Shown here in pieces: positions 1 through 7,997 of a stretch of DNA of 64,000 nt. Every line of letters begins with the position of its first letter. Within the stretch, counting starts at the first letter, position 1. The DNA is taken from NCBI RefSeq assembly GCF_000739615.1, contig NZ_BATP01000022.1:330782-394781 (forward strand), written 5' to 3'. The DNA is from Haloferula sp. BvORR071. Lineage in GTDB: Bacteria; Verrucomicrobiota; Verrucomicrobiia; Verrucomicrobiales; Akkermansiaceae. A program made the translations under genes and the position numbers. The notes under the pieces are model-generated. The model saw nothing but the letters and a program-made list of their open reading frames with translations. It was not told the origin of the DNA and made no database searches.

Positions 1-860
1 ACCTGGTGCTCTCCCCGCTGCAGCTCAACGGCGTGCTGCGGGCCCTGGCGGAAGGCAACTTCGCGACCCAGATCTCCAACCCGACGCTGATCACCGAGGA
101 CAACGAGCAGGGCTCGATCTCGATCATCGACCGCGTGCCGATCATCACCGCAACCGTCAACCAGTCGAACGGGGTGAGTAACATCACCGAAGAAGTCCGC
201 TACAAGATCGACTCCCAGGACAAGACGATCTCGGAAGATCCGGACAAGCACCGTGAAATCGGCATCTCGCTGACCGTGACCCCGACCCTGCTGCCGGACG
301 GCACGGTGCGCATGCGCCTCCGCCCCCGCTCCGCCCAGATCGTGGACAACGTCGTCGGTCAGTCGGGTAACGTTTATCCGCGCGTGACCGAGTCCATGAT
401 CGAGTCGCTGTCCCGCGTGCCGGATGGCCACTCGCTGGTGGTCGGCGGCTTCTACGGTGAAATCGGCAATAAGGATCGCACCAAGGTGCCGATCCTCGGC
501 GACATCCCGGTGATCAACTTCTTCTTCAAGTCCAAGGACACCAAGAAGGAGAACTCCAGCCTGGTCTTCATCGTCACTCCGACGTCCTACGATCCGGCCA
601 GCAAGTCGGCGACCGCGAAACAGTCCAGCCGCGTGCACAGCAACGTGAGCCTCACCCAGGATCACGACTGGGTCGACCCCGAGTGCAACCCCGGCCCGGC
701 CCACGAGCCGAACCTGCGCCGCGGGATCCGCGACCTGCGCCCGAGCCAGGCCCCATACTATCCGACGGCCGAAGAGATGGCTCCGAAGCCGGCGCCCGCT
801 CCCGCCCCGGCCAGCACCACCACGGCCAAGCGCAAGTTCAGCCGCGCCGGAGGCAAGTAA
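1..860 (+). CDS. Secretin (type II secretion / type IV pilus outer-membrane channel), 5'-truncated
   Basis: This is the C-terminal part of a secretin, the multimeric outer-membrane gate of type II secretion and type IV pilus systems. The gene enters from the left edge (frame open from base 3), so its N-terminal ring-building domains are not visible. The visible ~285 residues hold the conserved secretin core: 'ISNPTLITEDNEQ' early, a long amphipathic beta region, then the family signature 'VPILGDIPVINFFF' at about visible residues 161-174 and 'SLVFIVTP' after it. The tail is Pro/Ala-rich and ends in a basic segment, unlike a typical pilotin-binding S-domain. It is followed by a terminator-like hairpin and then by the ATPase and platform genes of the same machine, which supports the assignment. 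Confidence 0.93.
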   Translation, partial: LVLSPLQLNGVLRALAEGNFATQISNPTLITEDNEQGSISIIDRVPIITATVNQSNGVSNITEEVRYKIDSQDKTISEDPDKHREIGISLTVTPTLLPDGTVRMRLRPRSAQIVDNVVGQSGNVYPRVTESMIESLSRVPDGHSLVVGGFYGEIGNKDRTKVPILGDIPVINFFFKSKDTKKENSSLVFIVTPTSYDPASKSATAKQSSRVHSNVSLTQDHDWVDPECNPGPAHEPNLRRGIRDLRPSQAPYYPTAEEMAPKPAPAPAPASTTTAKRKFSRAGGK

Positions 861-870
861 GGCTTCCCAT

Positions 871-910
871 GGGCGGAGACGACACCCCCGTCTCCGCCCT
901 TTCTCCCTCT
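871..910 (+). terminator. Terminator or attenuator hairpin after the secretin gene
   Basis: GGGCGGAGAC (871-880) pairs perfectly with GTCTCCGCCC (890-899) across a 9-base loop and is followed by TTTCTCCCTCT. It sits inside an operon-like run, 22 bases before the next start codon, so it may attenuate expression between the abundant secretin and the downstream genes and not stop it fully. Confidence 0.6.
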
Positions 911-931
911 GCCGTTTCCACCCACCCTATC

Positions 932-1507
932 ATGTCATCCCCCGCTCAAGCCATGTACGATCAACCGGTGCGCAAGCCCGGCGACATCGGCGACCTCGTC
1001 CGGATCTGCCTCGAGCAGACGATCCAGGCGATCCAGGCCACCGGCATCGCCACCGAAACCGAAATCGCCCGGGTCCGGGTGCTTTTCGAGCGCTCCGTAG
1101 CCAAGGACGAGCCGATGGACGTGCTCGAGATCCTGGCCCGTGTGCAGGGAGCGGAAGAAGAACATGTCGGGGTGGAAGTGGCCCGCATCACCCACTCGGT
1201 GTCCGCGGTCATTCATCCTTCGCCGCCGCTGATCCCCTTCGCCGGCAAGTTGATCGCCCCCTCCGCTTTCTACGAATCCTTCGACCACGTGCACAAGGTC
1301 GCGCGGGCGCTGCTGGCGCCGGTGATCTATGCCGAAGATACCGATGCCATTGGCACGGGCGCCCTCAATCCGGTCGCTGCCCGCATCATGGCAGATGAGA
1401 TCCTCTCCACCGTGGATCGCCGCTTCGGCATCAAGCCTTTCGTCACCTCGGTCCGCATGGACTACGAGAGCTGGTCTTTCCTCACCCGCAAACACTTCGC
1501 GTTGTGA
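932..1507 (+). CDS. Hypothetical soluble protein of the secretion operon
   Basis: A 191-residue protein of unknown function between the secretin and the GspE/PilB-type ATPase. No signal peptide or membrane segment is visible; the composition suggests an alpha/beta cytoplasmic protein. I chose ATG 932 because upstream codons in this frame overlap the secretin gene and its terminator; ATG 953 is an alternative. Its stop codon overlaps the GTG start of the ATPase gene (GTGA at 1504-1507), which implies translational coupling. By position it may be an accessory protein of the cytoplasmic motor, but the sequence gives no proof. Confidence 0.75.
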   Translation: MSSPAQAMYDQPVRKPGDIGDLVRICLEQTIQAIQATGIATETEIARVRVLFERSVAKDEPMDVLEILARVQGAEEEHVGVEVARITHSVSAVIHPSPPLIPFAGKLIAPSAFYESFDHVHKVARALLAPVIYAEDTDAIGTGALNPVAARIMADEILSTVDRRFGIKPFVTSVRMDYESWSFLTRKHFAL

Positions 1508-3198
1508 TCGACTTCGACAGCATGTCCTTCAATGAGCTGATCAGCGGGCAGATCATGCGCGCGCTGGCGATCCATGATCCCCAGTACTCGGAGCTCTCCC
1601 ACGATCAGGTCGCCAACCGCGTGACCCGCTATTGCTTCATGGGCGCGGTTGCCAAGATCAACGGCCTGCCCTTCTTCCCGAAGGTAGCGGAATTTTGTGA
1701 CGGTTCGCTGCACACCTACTGCGACCCCACGGTCCTGACCCGCGGCCTCTTCAGCCCGCTCTGCGTCACCGGCGACAAGCTGGTGGTGGCCGTGGCGAAT
1801 CCCTGGAGCCCGCTGCCGGACGAATACCTCGCCCCGCGCTTCCCGGATCTCGAGATCGTCAAGATCGTCACCCTGGCTTCGGAAATCGCCCGCGCGATCG
1901 AGTCCGTGGCCACCAACTCCGGCCCGAGCCGCTCCGAACTGGAAGCGATCGACGTCGAGGACATGGACGAAGGGATCCGTGACTTCGACGTGACCACCGA
2001 CTACACTGAACCGATGGCCCAGCTGGTGGCCACCGTGATGGCGGATGCGGTCAAAACCCGTGCCTCGGACATTCACTTCAAGGTCGAGAAGGAATCCTTC
2101 TACTATGCCTACCGGGTCGATGGCGACATCGGCAACAAGGTGGAGATCCCGATGAAGCTGAAGGACCGGCTGGATGCCTTCCTGCTGAACCTGATGAAGC
2201 TGCCGACGGAAATCCGCGCCACCGCGCCGGGTATCTCCGGCCGCTTCACGATCTCCTACTTTCACCGCCCGATCGACATCCGCTACGAGCGCCACCGTAC
2301 CTACCGGGGCTATCACGTGACGATGCGTCTGCTCGACAAGAGCAACATCAACGTGACGCTCGGCAAGGGCACCCTGGCCTTCGACGAAGACACCCTTTTC
2401 GAACTCAGCAAGGTGATGAAGGTGCCAGCCGGCATCATCGTCATGTCCGGCCCCACGGGATCGGGCAAATCGACCACCCTGAACGCGATCCTGCGCGAGC
2501 TGAACCGGCCCGACGTGAACATCCTGACGCTGGAAAACCCGGTGGAAGACGAAGTTCCCGGGATCACCCACTGCGACTTGCGCAGTGCGAAGGAGTTCAA
2601 GCCGATGATCGCCTCCTTCATGCGGTCCGACCCGGATATCATCCTGATGGGTGAGGTTCGCGACATCGAATCCGCGGAACTTGCGATCGAAGCCGCGGTG
2701 ACGGGCCACAAGGTGCTGACCACGATTCACACCCCGCGCGCCTCCCAGATCATTGAGCGTTTCGAGCAGCTCGGCATCGAGCGCTGGAAGATCGCCCAGA
2801 CCCTCAAGGCCGCCTGTGCCCAGCGTCTGGTCAAGATCCTCTGCCCCTACTGCAAGGAGGCCAAACACGGCATCTCCGAGCTCGACCGCCGGACCTTCAA
2901 CCTGGACGACACTTGGGCGGATATCCCGGTCTTCCAGGCCAAGCCGGGTGGCTGCGCGGAGTGCCGCAACTCCGGCTACAGCGGCCGTACCGCCATTCTC
3001 GAAATCATCCCCATCACCCCGAAGACCTCGGACATGCTGTCGAAAGGCGAGATCTCGCCCTACGACCTGGAAGTTAAAATCCAGGAAGAAGGCAAACTGC
3101 CGAACCTCCGTCGCAGCGGCTTGCGCCTGCTGCGCGAAGGCAAGACGGACATCGACGCCGTTTCCAAGGTCATCGACATGACTTACACCGATGAGTAG
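1504..3198 (+). CDS. GspE/PilB-family secretion or pilus-assembly ATPase
   Basis: A hexameric AAA+-like motor ATPase that drives pseudopilus or pilus assembly from the cytoplasmic face of the inner membrane. The 564 residues contain an N-terminal regulatory domain (about 10-130), then the C-terminal ATPase domain with Walker A 'GPTGSGKSTT' at about 316-325 and Walker B 'ILMGEVRD' at about 380-387. Four cysteines in C-x2-C...C-x2-C form (about 447, 450, 484 and 487) are the zinc site seen in GspE and PilB. Length matches the family. The start is GTG 1504, overlapping the upstream stop; ATG 1522 is possible. The following GspF-like gene overlaps its end by 8 bases. Confidence 0.95.
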   Translation: MIDFDSMSFNELISGQIMRALAIHDPQYSELSHDQVANRVTRYCFMGAVAKINGLPFFPKVAEFCDGSLHTYCDPTVLTRGLFSPLCVTGDKLVVAVANPWSPLPDEYLAPRFPDLEIVKIVTLASEIARAIESVATNSGPSRSELEAIDVEDMDEGIRDFDVTTDYTEPMAQLVATVMADAVKTRASDIHFKVEKESFYYAYRVDGDIGNKVEIPMKLKDRLDAFLLNLMKLPTEIRATAPGISGRFTISYFHRPIDIRYERHRTYRGYHVTMRLLDKSNINVTLGKGTLAFDEDTLFELSKVMKVPAGIIVMSGPTGSGKSTTLNAILRELNRPDVNILTLENPVEDEVPGITHCDLRSAKEFKPMIASFMRSDPDIILMGEVRDIESAELAIEAAVTGHKVLTTIHTPRASQIIERFEQLGIERWKIAQTLKAACAQRLVKILCPYCKEAKHGISELDRRTFNLDDTWADIPVFQAKPGGCAECRNSGYSGRTAILEIIPITPKTSDMLSKGEISPYDLEVKIQEEGKLPNLRRSGLRLLREGKTDIDAVSKVIDMTYTDE

Positions 3199-4336
3199 TG
3201 CATCCGTCGCCGCACCCAGCACCGCCAAGCAGCAGCAGCAAGGTGGCAAGCCCGCCCAGGCTTCCTTCAGTTTCCTGAAGTCCGGGAAGACCAAGGAGTT
3301 CAGCAAGAAGACGCTGATCTCCCTGTTCCGCGGCCTTGCCTCGATGCTGCGAGCCCAGATCAACACCGCGGACGCGCTCAAGTACTACGGCCAGGGCCTG
3401 AACGACAAGATCATGTCCGACACGCTCGCGAAGATCCGCGACGAGATCAACTCGGGTGTGAGCGTTCACGAGGCCTTCCGCCGCACCGGCCGCTTCAGCG
3501 ACATGGTGATCGGCCTGATCCAGGCGGGTAGCGATGCCGGCCAGCTCAACGAAGCCTTCAAATCGCTCGCCGCGCGCTTCACCAGCGAGCTGCACTTCAA
3601 CAAGGCAATCAAGAAGGCCACCGTGATGCCGGTGGTCATCATCTCGGTTTTGATCGGTGCCTTTATCACCTCGCAGGTCAAGATCGTGCCGCAGGTGGAA
3701 GATATGCTTTCGGGCGTCGGCGCCAAGCCGGACGGCATGACTGCGATCTCCTTCGGGGTCTCGCACTTCACCCAGACCTGGTGGAAGCTGGTGGTGCCGA
3801 TTATCATCGGCATTGCCGTCACCATCTGGCGCTCGGACAAAGTCCGCAACCTGATCCTCGGCCTGGCGATGTCCAAGTGGCGCCTGTTGCGCCTGCTGAT
3901 CCTCAGCCTCCGGCAGATGACCTTCCTTGCCACGATCCGGCTGCTGCATGCCAACGGCATCAACCTCGCCAAGTCGATCCGCGTGTCCGCGAATAGCGTG
4001 AAGGGCACCCCCTTCTACGCCGAGCTGCGGGAGGCTGCGGAAAAGTACGAGAACTCCGGCGTGCCGCTCTCCACCGCTTTCGCCAAATACACCTCCGTGG
4101 ACTCGCAGGTCGTCCACATGCTCTCGATCGGTGAGAAATCCGCCTCGCTGGACACCCAGCTGGATATGCTCACCCAGATGTATGAGGAGGACTCCGAGAA
4201 CTACATGGCAGCCTTCACCGCCACCATCGGCTTCATCGTGCTGATCGCGGCAGTGTTCCTGATCGGCGCCGTGTTCGTGGGAACTTTCCTGCCCATCTTC
4301 CTGATGGGTCCGAAGATGATGAACAACGGCATCTAA
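3191..4336 (+). CDS. GspF/PilC-family inner-membrane platform protein
   Basis: Inner-membrane platform protein that couples the motor ATPase to subunit insertion in type II secretion or pilus machines. The 381 residues show the family layout: two cytoplasmic helical repeats (about 45-140 and 235-340), each with a 'FSDMVIGLIQAG'- or 'HMLSIGEKSA'-like motif. Hydrophobic segments lie near 144-162, 195-212 and at the C-terminus (about 342-372). The N-terminus is a short Ala/Gln-rich tail followed by an FSKKTLI segment. ATG 3191 lies inside the end of the ATPase gene, so the two are translationally coupled. Confidence 0.93.
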   Translation: MSSASVAAPSTAKQQQQGGKPAQASFSFLKSGKTKEFSKKTLISLFRGLASMLRAQINTADALKYYGQGLNDKIMSDTLAKIRDEINSGVSVHEAFRRTGRFSDMVIGLIQAGSDAGQLNEAFKSLAARFTSELHFNKAIKKATVMPVVIISVLIGAFITSQVKIVPQVEDMLSGVGAKPDGMTAISFGVSHFTQTWWKLVVPIIIGIAVTIWRSDKVRNLILGLAMSKWRLLRLLILSLRQMTFLATIRLLHANGINLAKSIRVSANSVKGTPFYAELREAAEKYENSGVPLSTAFAKYTSVDSQVVHMLSIGEKSASLDTQLDMLTQMYEEDSENYMAAFTATIGFIVLIAAVFLIGAVFVGTFLPIFLMGPKMMNNGI

Positions 4337-4370
4337 GCCGGTCGCCCAACACCCTGCTGCCCTTACACCC

Positions 4371-4784
4371 ATGCAACTCACACGACTCGACCGCTATCTC
4401 CGCGAGCGCTTCGTCTACGAGACGCACATCTACACCCTGCGCCTGCCGGCCTCGATCCCGGCAGGTGCTATCGCCGAGGAACTCCCTGACTCTCCCGGGC
4501 GCAAGTTCCGGCATCGCTTCATCCTCCGCAGCGACAAGGCGGTGAGCGCCCTGATCTCCGAACTGCGGGACGGAAACCAGATGTTCACCACCCGCGTGGT
4601 GGACCGCGAGGCCTGGTATGTCCCGCTCATCGCACCAAACGGTAAGTCCGTGACCTGGTGGTTGATCTGGGCATCCCTCGCCATCGTCGCCACCTTCGGC
4701 TTGGTCTATCTGGGCAACATGCTCTGGGCCAACGAGGAGCTGCGGAAGAACGCCGCCGAAGCGCTGAAGCTCTTCAAGAACTAA
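4371..4784 (+). CDS. Hypothetical single-pass membrane protein of the secretion operon
   Basis: A 137-residue protein I do not recognise. About 85 soluble residues are followed by one strong membrane segment (about 91-115, 'WWLIWASLAIVATFGLVYLG') and a short charged helix (NEELRKNAAEAL). With the N-terminus inside, it would present a small cytoplasmic domain next to the platform protein, as assembly proteins of type II systems do, but no homology to GspL/M or PilN/O can be claimed from the sequence. It is followed by a terminator-like hairpin. Confidence 0.72.
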   Translation: MQLTRLDRYLRERFVYETHIYTLRLPASIPAGAIAEELPDSPGRKFRHRFILRSDKAVSALISELRDGNQMFTTRVVDREAWYVPLIAPNGKSVTWWLIWASLAIVATFGLVYLGNMLWANEELRKNAAEALKLFKN

Positions 4785-4800
4785 TCTCCGATGCGGGCAT

Positions 4801-4826
4801 GGAAATCATTTAGATTTCCGTCTTTT
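4801..4826 (+). terminator. AT-rich terminator-like hairpin before the prepilin gene
   Basis: GGAAATC (4801-4807) pairs perfectly with GATTTCC (4813-4819) over loop ATTTA and is followed by GTCTTTT. The stem is AT-rich and thus weak. It lies in a 78-base AT-rich island upstream of the prepilin start, so the prepilin may be set apart from the upstream motor genes or have its own promoter here. Confidence 0.4.
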
Positions 4827-4862
4827 CAATCATTCTTAAGAACCTTAAACATTTGCTGTCCC

Positions 4863-5285
4863 ATGAACTCCGGGTCCCATGCCAATCCTTCTCGCGGAGG
4901 ATTCACGCTCATCGAGATGTCGTTGGTGATCTTCATCTTGATCATGCTCCTCAGCTTCGGCTTCGGGCTGTCTAACCAGATCACGAGCTGGAAGCTGGGG
5001 CGTGCCGGCTCGGAGATTTTGCGCACGGTCTACACCGCGCAGCGGACCTATCTGGCCGATCACCCGACCACACCGGTGAATGCGCTGACGCCCGCGATGC
5101 TGATCCCCTACCTGCCGAACGGCGCGGTGGCCATGCCGACCTGCACCTCGCTGACGAATACCCAGCTATTCGTCCACGTGAATGTTTCCCCCCCTGTGCT
5201 GACGGTCACCCCCGGTGGCCTCGCTGGAGTCACCTACGATCCCTCCGGAAGAGCAAATGACTCCCTCTGGGACGTCGGGGAATGA
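4863..5285 (+). CDS. Type IV prepilin-like / pseudopilin protein
   Basis: A 140-residue pilin-like subunit. The leader MNSGSHANPSRGG is followed by FTLIEMSLVIFI, the class III signal cut by prepilin peptidase between Gly13 and Phe14; Glu at mature position 5 is present. The hydrophobic helix continues to about residue 35, then a small globular domain follows. I chose ATG 4863 because it gives a normal-length leader; the frame extends upstream to 4791 but would cover the hairpin at 4801-4826. Length suits a GspG/GspH-like pseudopilin. Its stop overlaps the next start (ATGA at 5282-5285). Confidence 0.88.
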   Translation: MNSGSHANPSRGGFTLIEMSLVIFILIMLLSFGFGLSNQITSWKLGRAGSEILRTVYTAQRTYLADHPTTPVNALTPAMLIPYLPNGAVAMPTCTSLTNTQLFVHVNVSPPVLTVTPGGLAGVTYDPSGRANDSLWDVGE

Positions 5286-5791
5286 TGAAACACTATCGCC
5301 CTAGCATCGTCGCCTTGCTTGCCGCCGCCCTCGGATTCATCGGGAGCGCCGCGGCCGGGGAATTCACCCCGATGGGTGAGTACATGATCCTTCGCCAGAT
5401 GAAGATCACCGGCAGTGGCAAGGTGGTGGAGATCCCGATCAAGCCACTGCCAATCAAGGTCGAGACCGACGGAGTCACCGTGCGTCTTTCCGCTGACACC
5501 AGCTCCGACAACGACAACTGGTCCACCTTCAAGATTTACCGCTCCGATGGCATCGGCCGCCAAACGGCTCCAGGGGGTCCGCTGGAAGTGGTCCCCGGCG
5601 TACAGGCTACCAGCGATACCAGCGGAGTGCACAAGCACCTGCGGCTGACACGCGACACGCTGACGCTAACGGTTTTCCCGGGAGTTTCCGACCAGACCCT
5701 GGTCACCCAGGCCAAGCTTGTGGCCCCCGCCGAGTCCGGCGGGGCCGCCCCGCCTGCTGCGGATGCGCGGGCGGAATCCGAATCACCTTGA
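5282..5791 (+). CDS. Hypothetical exported protein of the secretion operon
   Basis: A 169-residue protein with a clear N-terminal signal peptide (MMKHYRPSIVALLAAALGFIGSAAAGE; cleavage near residue 26). The body is beta-rich with no motif I recognise, and the C-terminal 30 residues are Ala/Pro-rich. It is translationally coupled at both ends by 4-base overlaps with the prepilin and the next gene. Likely periplasmic or surface exposed; a minor structural role in the pilus-like machine is inferred only from operon position. Confidence 0.72.
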   Translation: MMKHYRPSIVALLAAALGFIGSAAAGEFTPMGEYMILRQMKITGSGKVVEIPIKPLPIKVETDGVTVRLSADTSSDNDNWSTFKIYRSDGIGRQTAPGGPLEVVPGVQATSDTSGVHKHLRLTRDTLTLTVFPGVSDQTLVTQAKLVAPAESGGAAPPAADARAESESP

Positions 5792-6606
5792 ACGATCCCA
5801 TGCGCCCTTTGCCCACTTCGACCCAGATCGCTCCGGTTGCCGCGAAGACGGCCCCGGTGGTCGCCACGCCCCAGACCTTGGAGTTGGGGCCGCTCACCGG
5901 CAGCAACTCCGCGGGCACGAACCGCCGCGCGCCCGCTGCCACGGCCCAGCGCGCGTATCCCTGGCTGCTGGTGACGAGCACCCTGCTCTCCGCGGGCTTC
6001 TTCACGCTCTACCTGACCAAGCCGGTGATCGCCGCCGGTGTCTCGTCCACCGCAGCTACCATGAACGTGGCCGGCCCGATGGATCCCACACCGCCGCCAG
6101 CCCCGGCACCTGCCGGGACCAAGACCCAGGATTCCCTGCTGCCGAACGGCCACGCGCTGCCCGGCGACAAGAACAACAACAAGCCCCAGGCTGCCGATCC
6201 ACGCCGCCTCGGCTCGGCCGCGGTCTCCGGTTCCGCTGCCTCTTATGAGGAGACCAACCTACGCGTCCAGCACGTGCTGAATGCCCGCGGCCCGGCTGGC
6301 GAGGACCTCGGCAAGGTCACCCTCGAGGTGCCCGTGCTCTACGGCAGCCGCTCAATGCGCTGGACCCCCACTGAGGTGGCGCGGGCCCGCGAGTTGCTGG
6401 TCCGCATCGGCGACTATCAGGAACGCTCGCGCGCCCTGCGTGAGGAAGGCCGCGTGCTCATGGAGCAATGGAATGGCCTGGTGGGCGACTCGATCCCCGC
6501 CGAAGTCCTCCGCGCCGACAGCCCGACCCTGACCCGGGCCGGCGTGAACAGCAGCCCGACCGCCGAATTGGACAGCTCTGAAGCCATCGAAATCCAGAAC
6601 CGATGA
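5788..6606 (+). CDS. Hypothetical membrane-anchored protein of the secretion operon
   Basis: A 272-residue protein with an N-terminal ~55-residue Pro/Ala-rich cytoplasmic tail, one membrane segment (about 57-76, 'YPWLLVTSTLLSAGFFTLYL') and a periplasmic part. The latter contains a low-complexity Pro/Ala linker (about 95-150) and then a charged helical region (about 160-250). The TTG at 5788 gives a 4-base overlap (TTGA) with the upstream stop, in keeping with the rest of the operon; ATG 5800 is the alternative start. No known family recognised. The topology resembles periplasmic-spanning assembly proteins, which is inference only. Confidence 0.68.
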   Translation: MNDPMRPLPTSTQIAPVAAKTAPVVATPQTLELGPLTGSNSAGTNRRAPAATAQRAYPWLLVTSTLLSAGFFTLYLTKPVIAAGVSSTAATMNVAGPMDPTPPPAPAPAGTKTQDSLLPNGHALPGDKNNNKPQAADPRRLGSAAVSGSAASYEETNLRVQHVLNARGPAGEDLGKVTLEVPVLYGSRSMRWTPTEVARARELLVRIGDYQERSRALREEGRVLMEQWNGLVGDSIPAEVLRADSPTLTRAGVNSSPTAELDSSEAIEIQNR

Positions 6607-7337
6607 AAGCCACCCTTCTTGCTTGCGCGCTCATCGCCGCCACTGCCTCCGCCCAGGACATCGCCCCGAAGGATTCGGAGCGGGATCCGCTGCTGGCGGC
6701 CCTCAGTGAAAATCTGGATGAAGAGCCCGCGGTCACCGTGGATATCCGCTCCACCGCCCCGCCGATGGTGCCGACGATGGATTCCGAAGCCCCGGTCCTG
6801 GTGACTGGCAAGCCGTCGGAAGTCGCTACCGAAACCGGCGAACCCGTTGCCGAGCCGGAAGGCGTGACGGTGAATGTGGAGCCTGGCAGTGCCGGCTCCA
6901 GCGCGGTGGATGCCAAGTCAGTCAAACTGCTGGCCCCCTTCCCTGCCAAGCCGCTCTCCCACCCGCCCAAGGGCTGGCGCTTGGAGCACCCGAAGGAAGT
7001 GCCTGCCTTTACCCGCGAAGTGCCGCTCTCGAATGGCACCCACATCCAGCTTTCGATCCGCCCGCACCTGCTGGTGCCGGATGCGGATGGAGCACACGTA
7101 ATCGCAGTGAAGGAGCCCGGCTACGAACCCGACAAGCGCTACGCGCAGACGGGTACGATGAGCGCCGTACTTTCCACCTCGATCGATCAGCTCGACCAGG
7201 ACGCCCGCCAAATGAGCGAAGCCATCGACCGGCTTGAGCAGCTTCTGGGTTCCCTGCCTGCCACTGAGGCAGCCGCCCCGCGTGCCACGATCGTCAATCC
7301 TCCTCCGGTAGCACCCAACCGCAAACCGACCCGATGA
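6603..7337 (+). CDS. Hypothetical exported protein of the secretion operon
   Basis: A 244-residue protein with a short signal peptide (MKATLLACALIAATASAQD, cleavage about residue 18). An acidic, low-complexity N-terminal half and a predicted helical segment near the C-terminus (about 195-225, 'LDQDARQMSEAIDRLEQLL') suggest an extended periplasmic protein with a coiled-coil end. ATG 6603 overlaps the upstream stop by 4 bases and its own stop overlaps the next start in the same way. Function unknown. Confidence 0.7.
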   Translation: MKATLLACALIAATASAQDIAPKDSERDPLLAALSENLDEEPAVTVDIRSTAPPMVPTMDSEAPVLVTGKPSEVATETGEPVAEPEGVTVNVEPGSAGSSAVDAKSVKLLAPFPAKPLSHPPKGWRLEHPKEVPAFTREVPLSNGTHIQLSIRPHLLVPDADGAHVIAVKEPGYEPDKRYAQTGTMSAVLSTSIDQLDQDARQMSEAIDRLEQLLGSLPATEAAAPRATIVNPPPVAPNRKPTR

Positions 7338-7906
7338 AAACCAGCTCTGTTCCGATCGCCTGCGGGACTGCCCTCGCCCTGATGGCAGGGGCCGCCGCTG
7401 CCCATTGGCTCTCCGTGCGTGACATGGTCACCTTGGCTACGCTCCTGCCGCAGCAAGCTCCCGCACCCGCTACCTCGCATCACGATGCAGCGATGCTGGC
7501 CAAGCTCACCGCCCCGCAGCCGCTGCCCGATGACAGCGTGGCCCGCGAGGCCAAGAGCACCCTGGCCGCCGCCCGCAAGGGTCAACCACAGCCGCTGTTC
7601 CAGCCTCAGCAGCAGCAGTTGCAGCCCGTGAGCGCACCGGCACCGGCCAATCCCAATCTCGTCGCCAGCCGGATCCCGGCTACCGCCAATAGCACGGAAG
7701 AAAAGCTCCTGCGCCATCTTGAGGACATCCTCGCCCAGAACCAGGAACTGCGTGACCGCGTGGCGGACACCAACCGCGACATGATGGAGCTGCGCCTGCA
7801 GGTCGATAGCTACCATGGCCAATTCCGCCCGCTCAAGGTGGAGGAAGAGCCTCGCTACTTCGACGACAGCAGTGGCGGCGTGCTGCCACCGCTGGACGCT
7901 CCCTGA
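7334..7906 (+). CDS. Hypothetical membrane-anchored coiled-coil protein, last gene of the secretion operon
   Basis: A 190-residue protein that starts with a hydrophobic signal/anchor (about 6-25). A Gln/Pro/Ala-rich linker follows, then a helical segment rich in heptad-like positions (about 118-155, 'EEKLLRHLEDILAQNQELRDRV') that should form a coiled coil. Start ATG 7334 overlaps the preceding stop. The gene is the last of the run; a GC-rich hairpin follows. No family recognised. Confidence 0.68.
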   Translation: MKTSSVPIACGTALALMAGAAAAHWLSVRDMVTLATLLPQQAPAPATSHHDAAMLAKLTAPQPLPDDSVAREAKSTLAAARKGQPQPLFQPQQQQLQPVSAPAPANPNLVASRIPATANSTEEKLLRHLEDILAQNQELRDRVADTNRDMMELRLQVDSYHGQFRPLKVEEEPRYFDDSSGGVLPPLDAP

Positions 7907-7951
7907 GTAAGCTGATACTCTACGACTTGAATCCGAACACCGGATTGTAAT

Positions 7952-7983
7952 CGGGCGGCTGATTGAACTCTGCCGCCCGTTTG
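7952..7983 (+). terminator. Hairpin terminator at the end of the secretion operon
   Basis: CGGGCGGC (7952-7959) pairs with GCCGCCCG (7972-7979) over a 12-base loop, followed by TTT. The U-tract is short, but the position between the operon end and the next gene fits termination. Confidence 0.5.
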
Positions 7984-7997
7984 CGTATCGTCAGCAA

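Noticed and set aside
683..931. Upstream extension of the 932-1507 gene
   Set aside because: It overlaps the secretin gene in another frame and the terminator hairpin at 871-910; the residues are low-complexity Pro/Arg.
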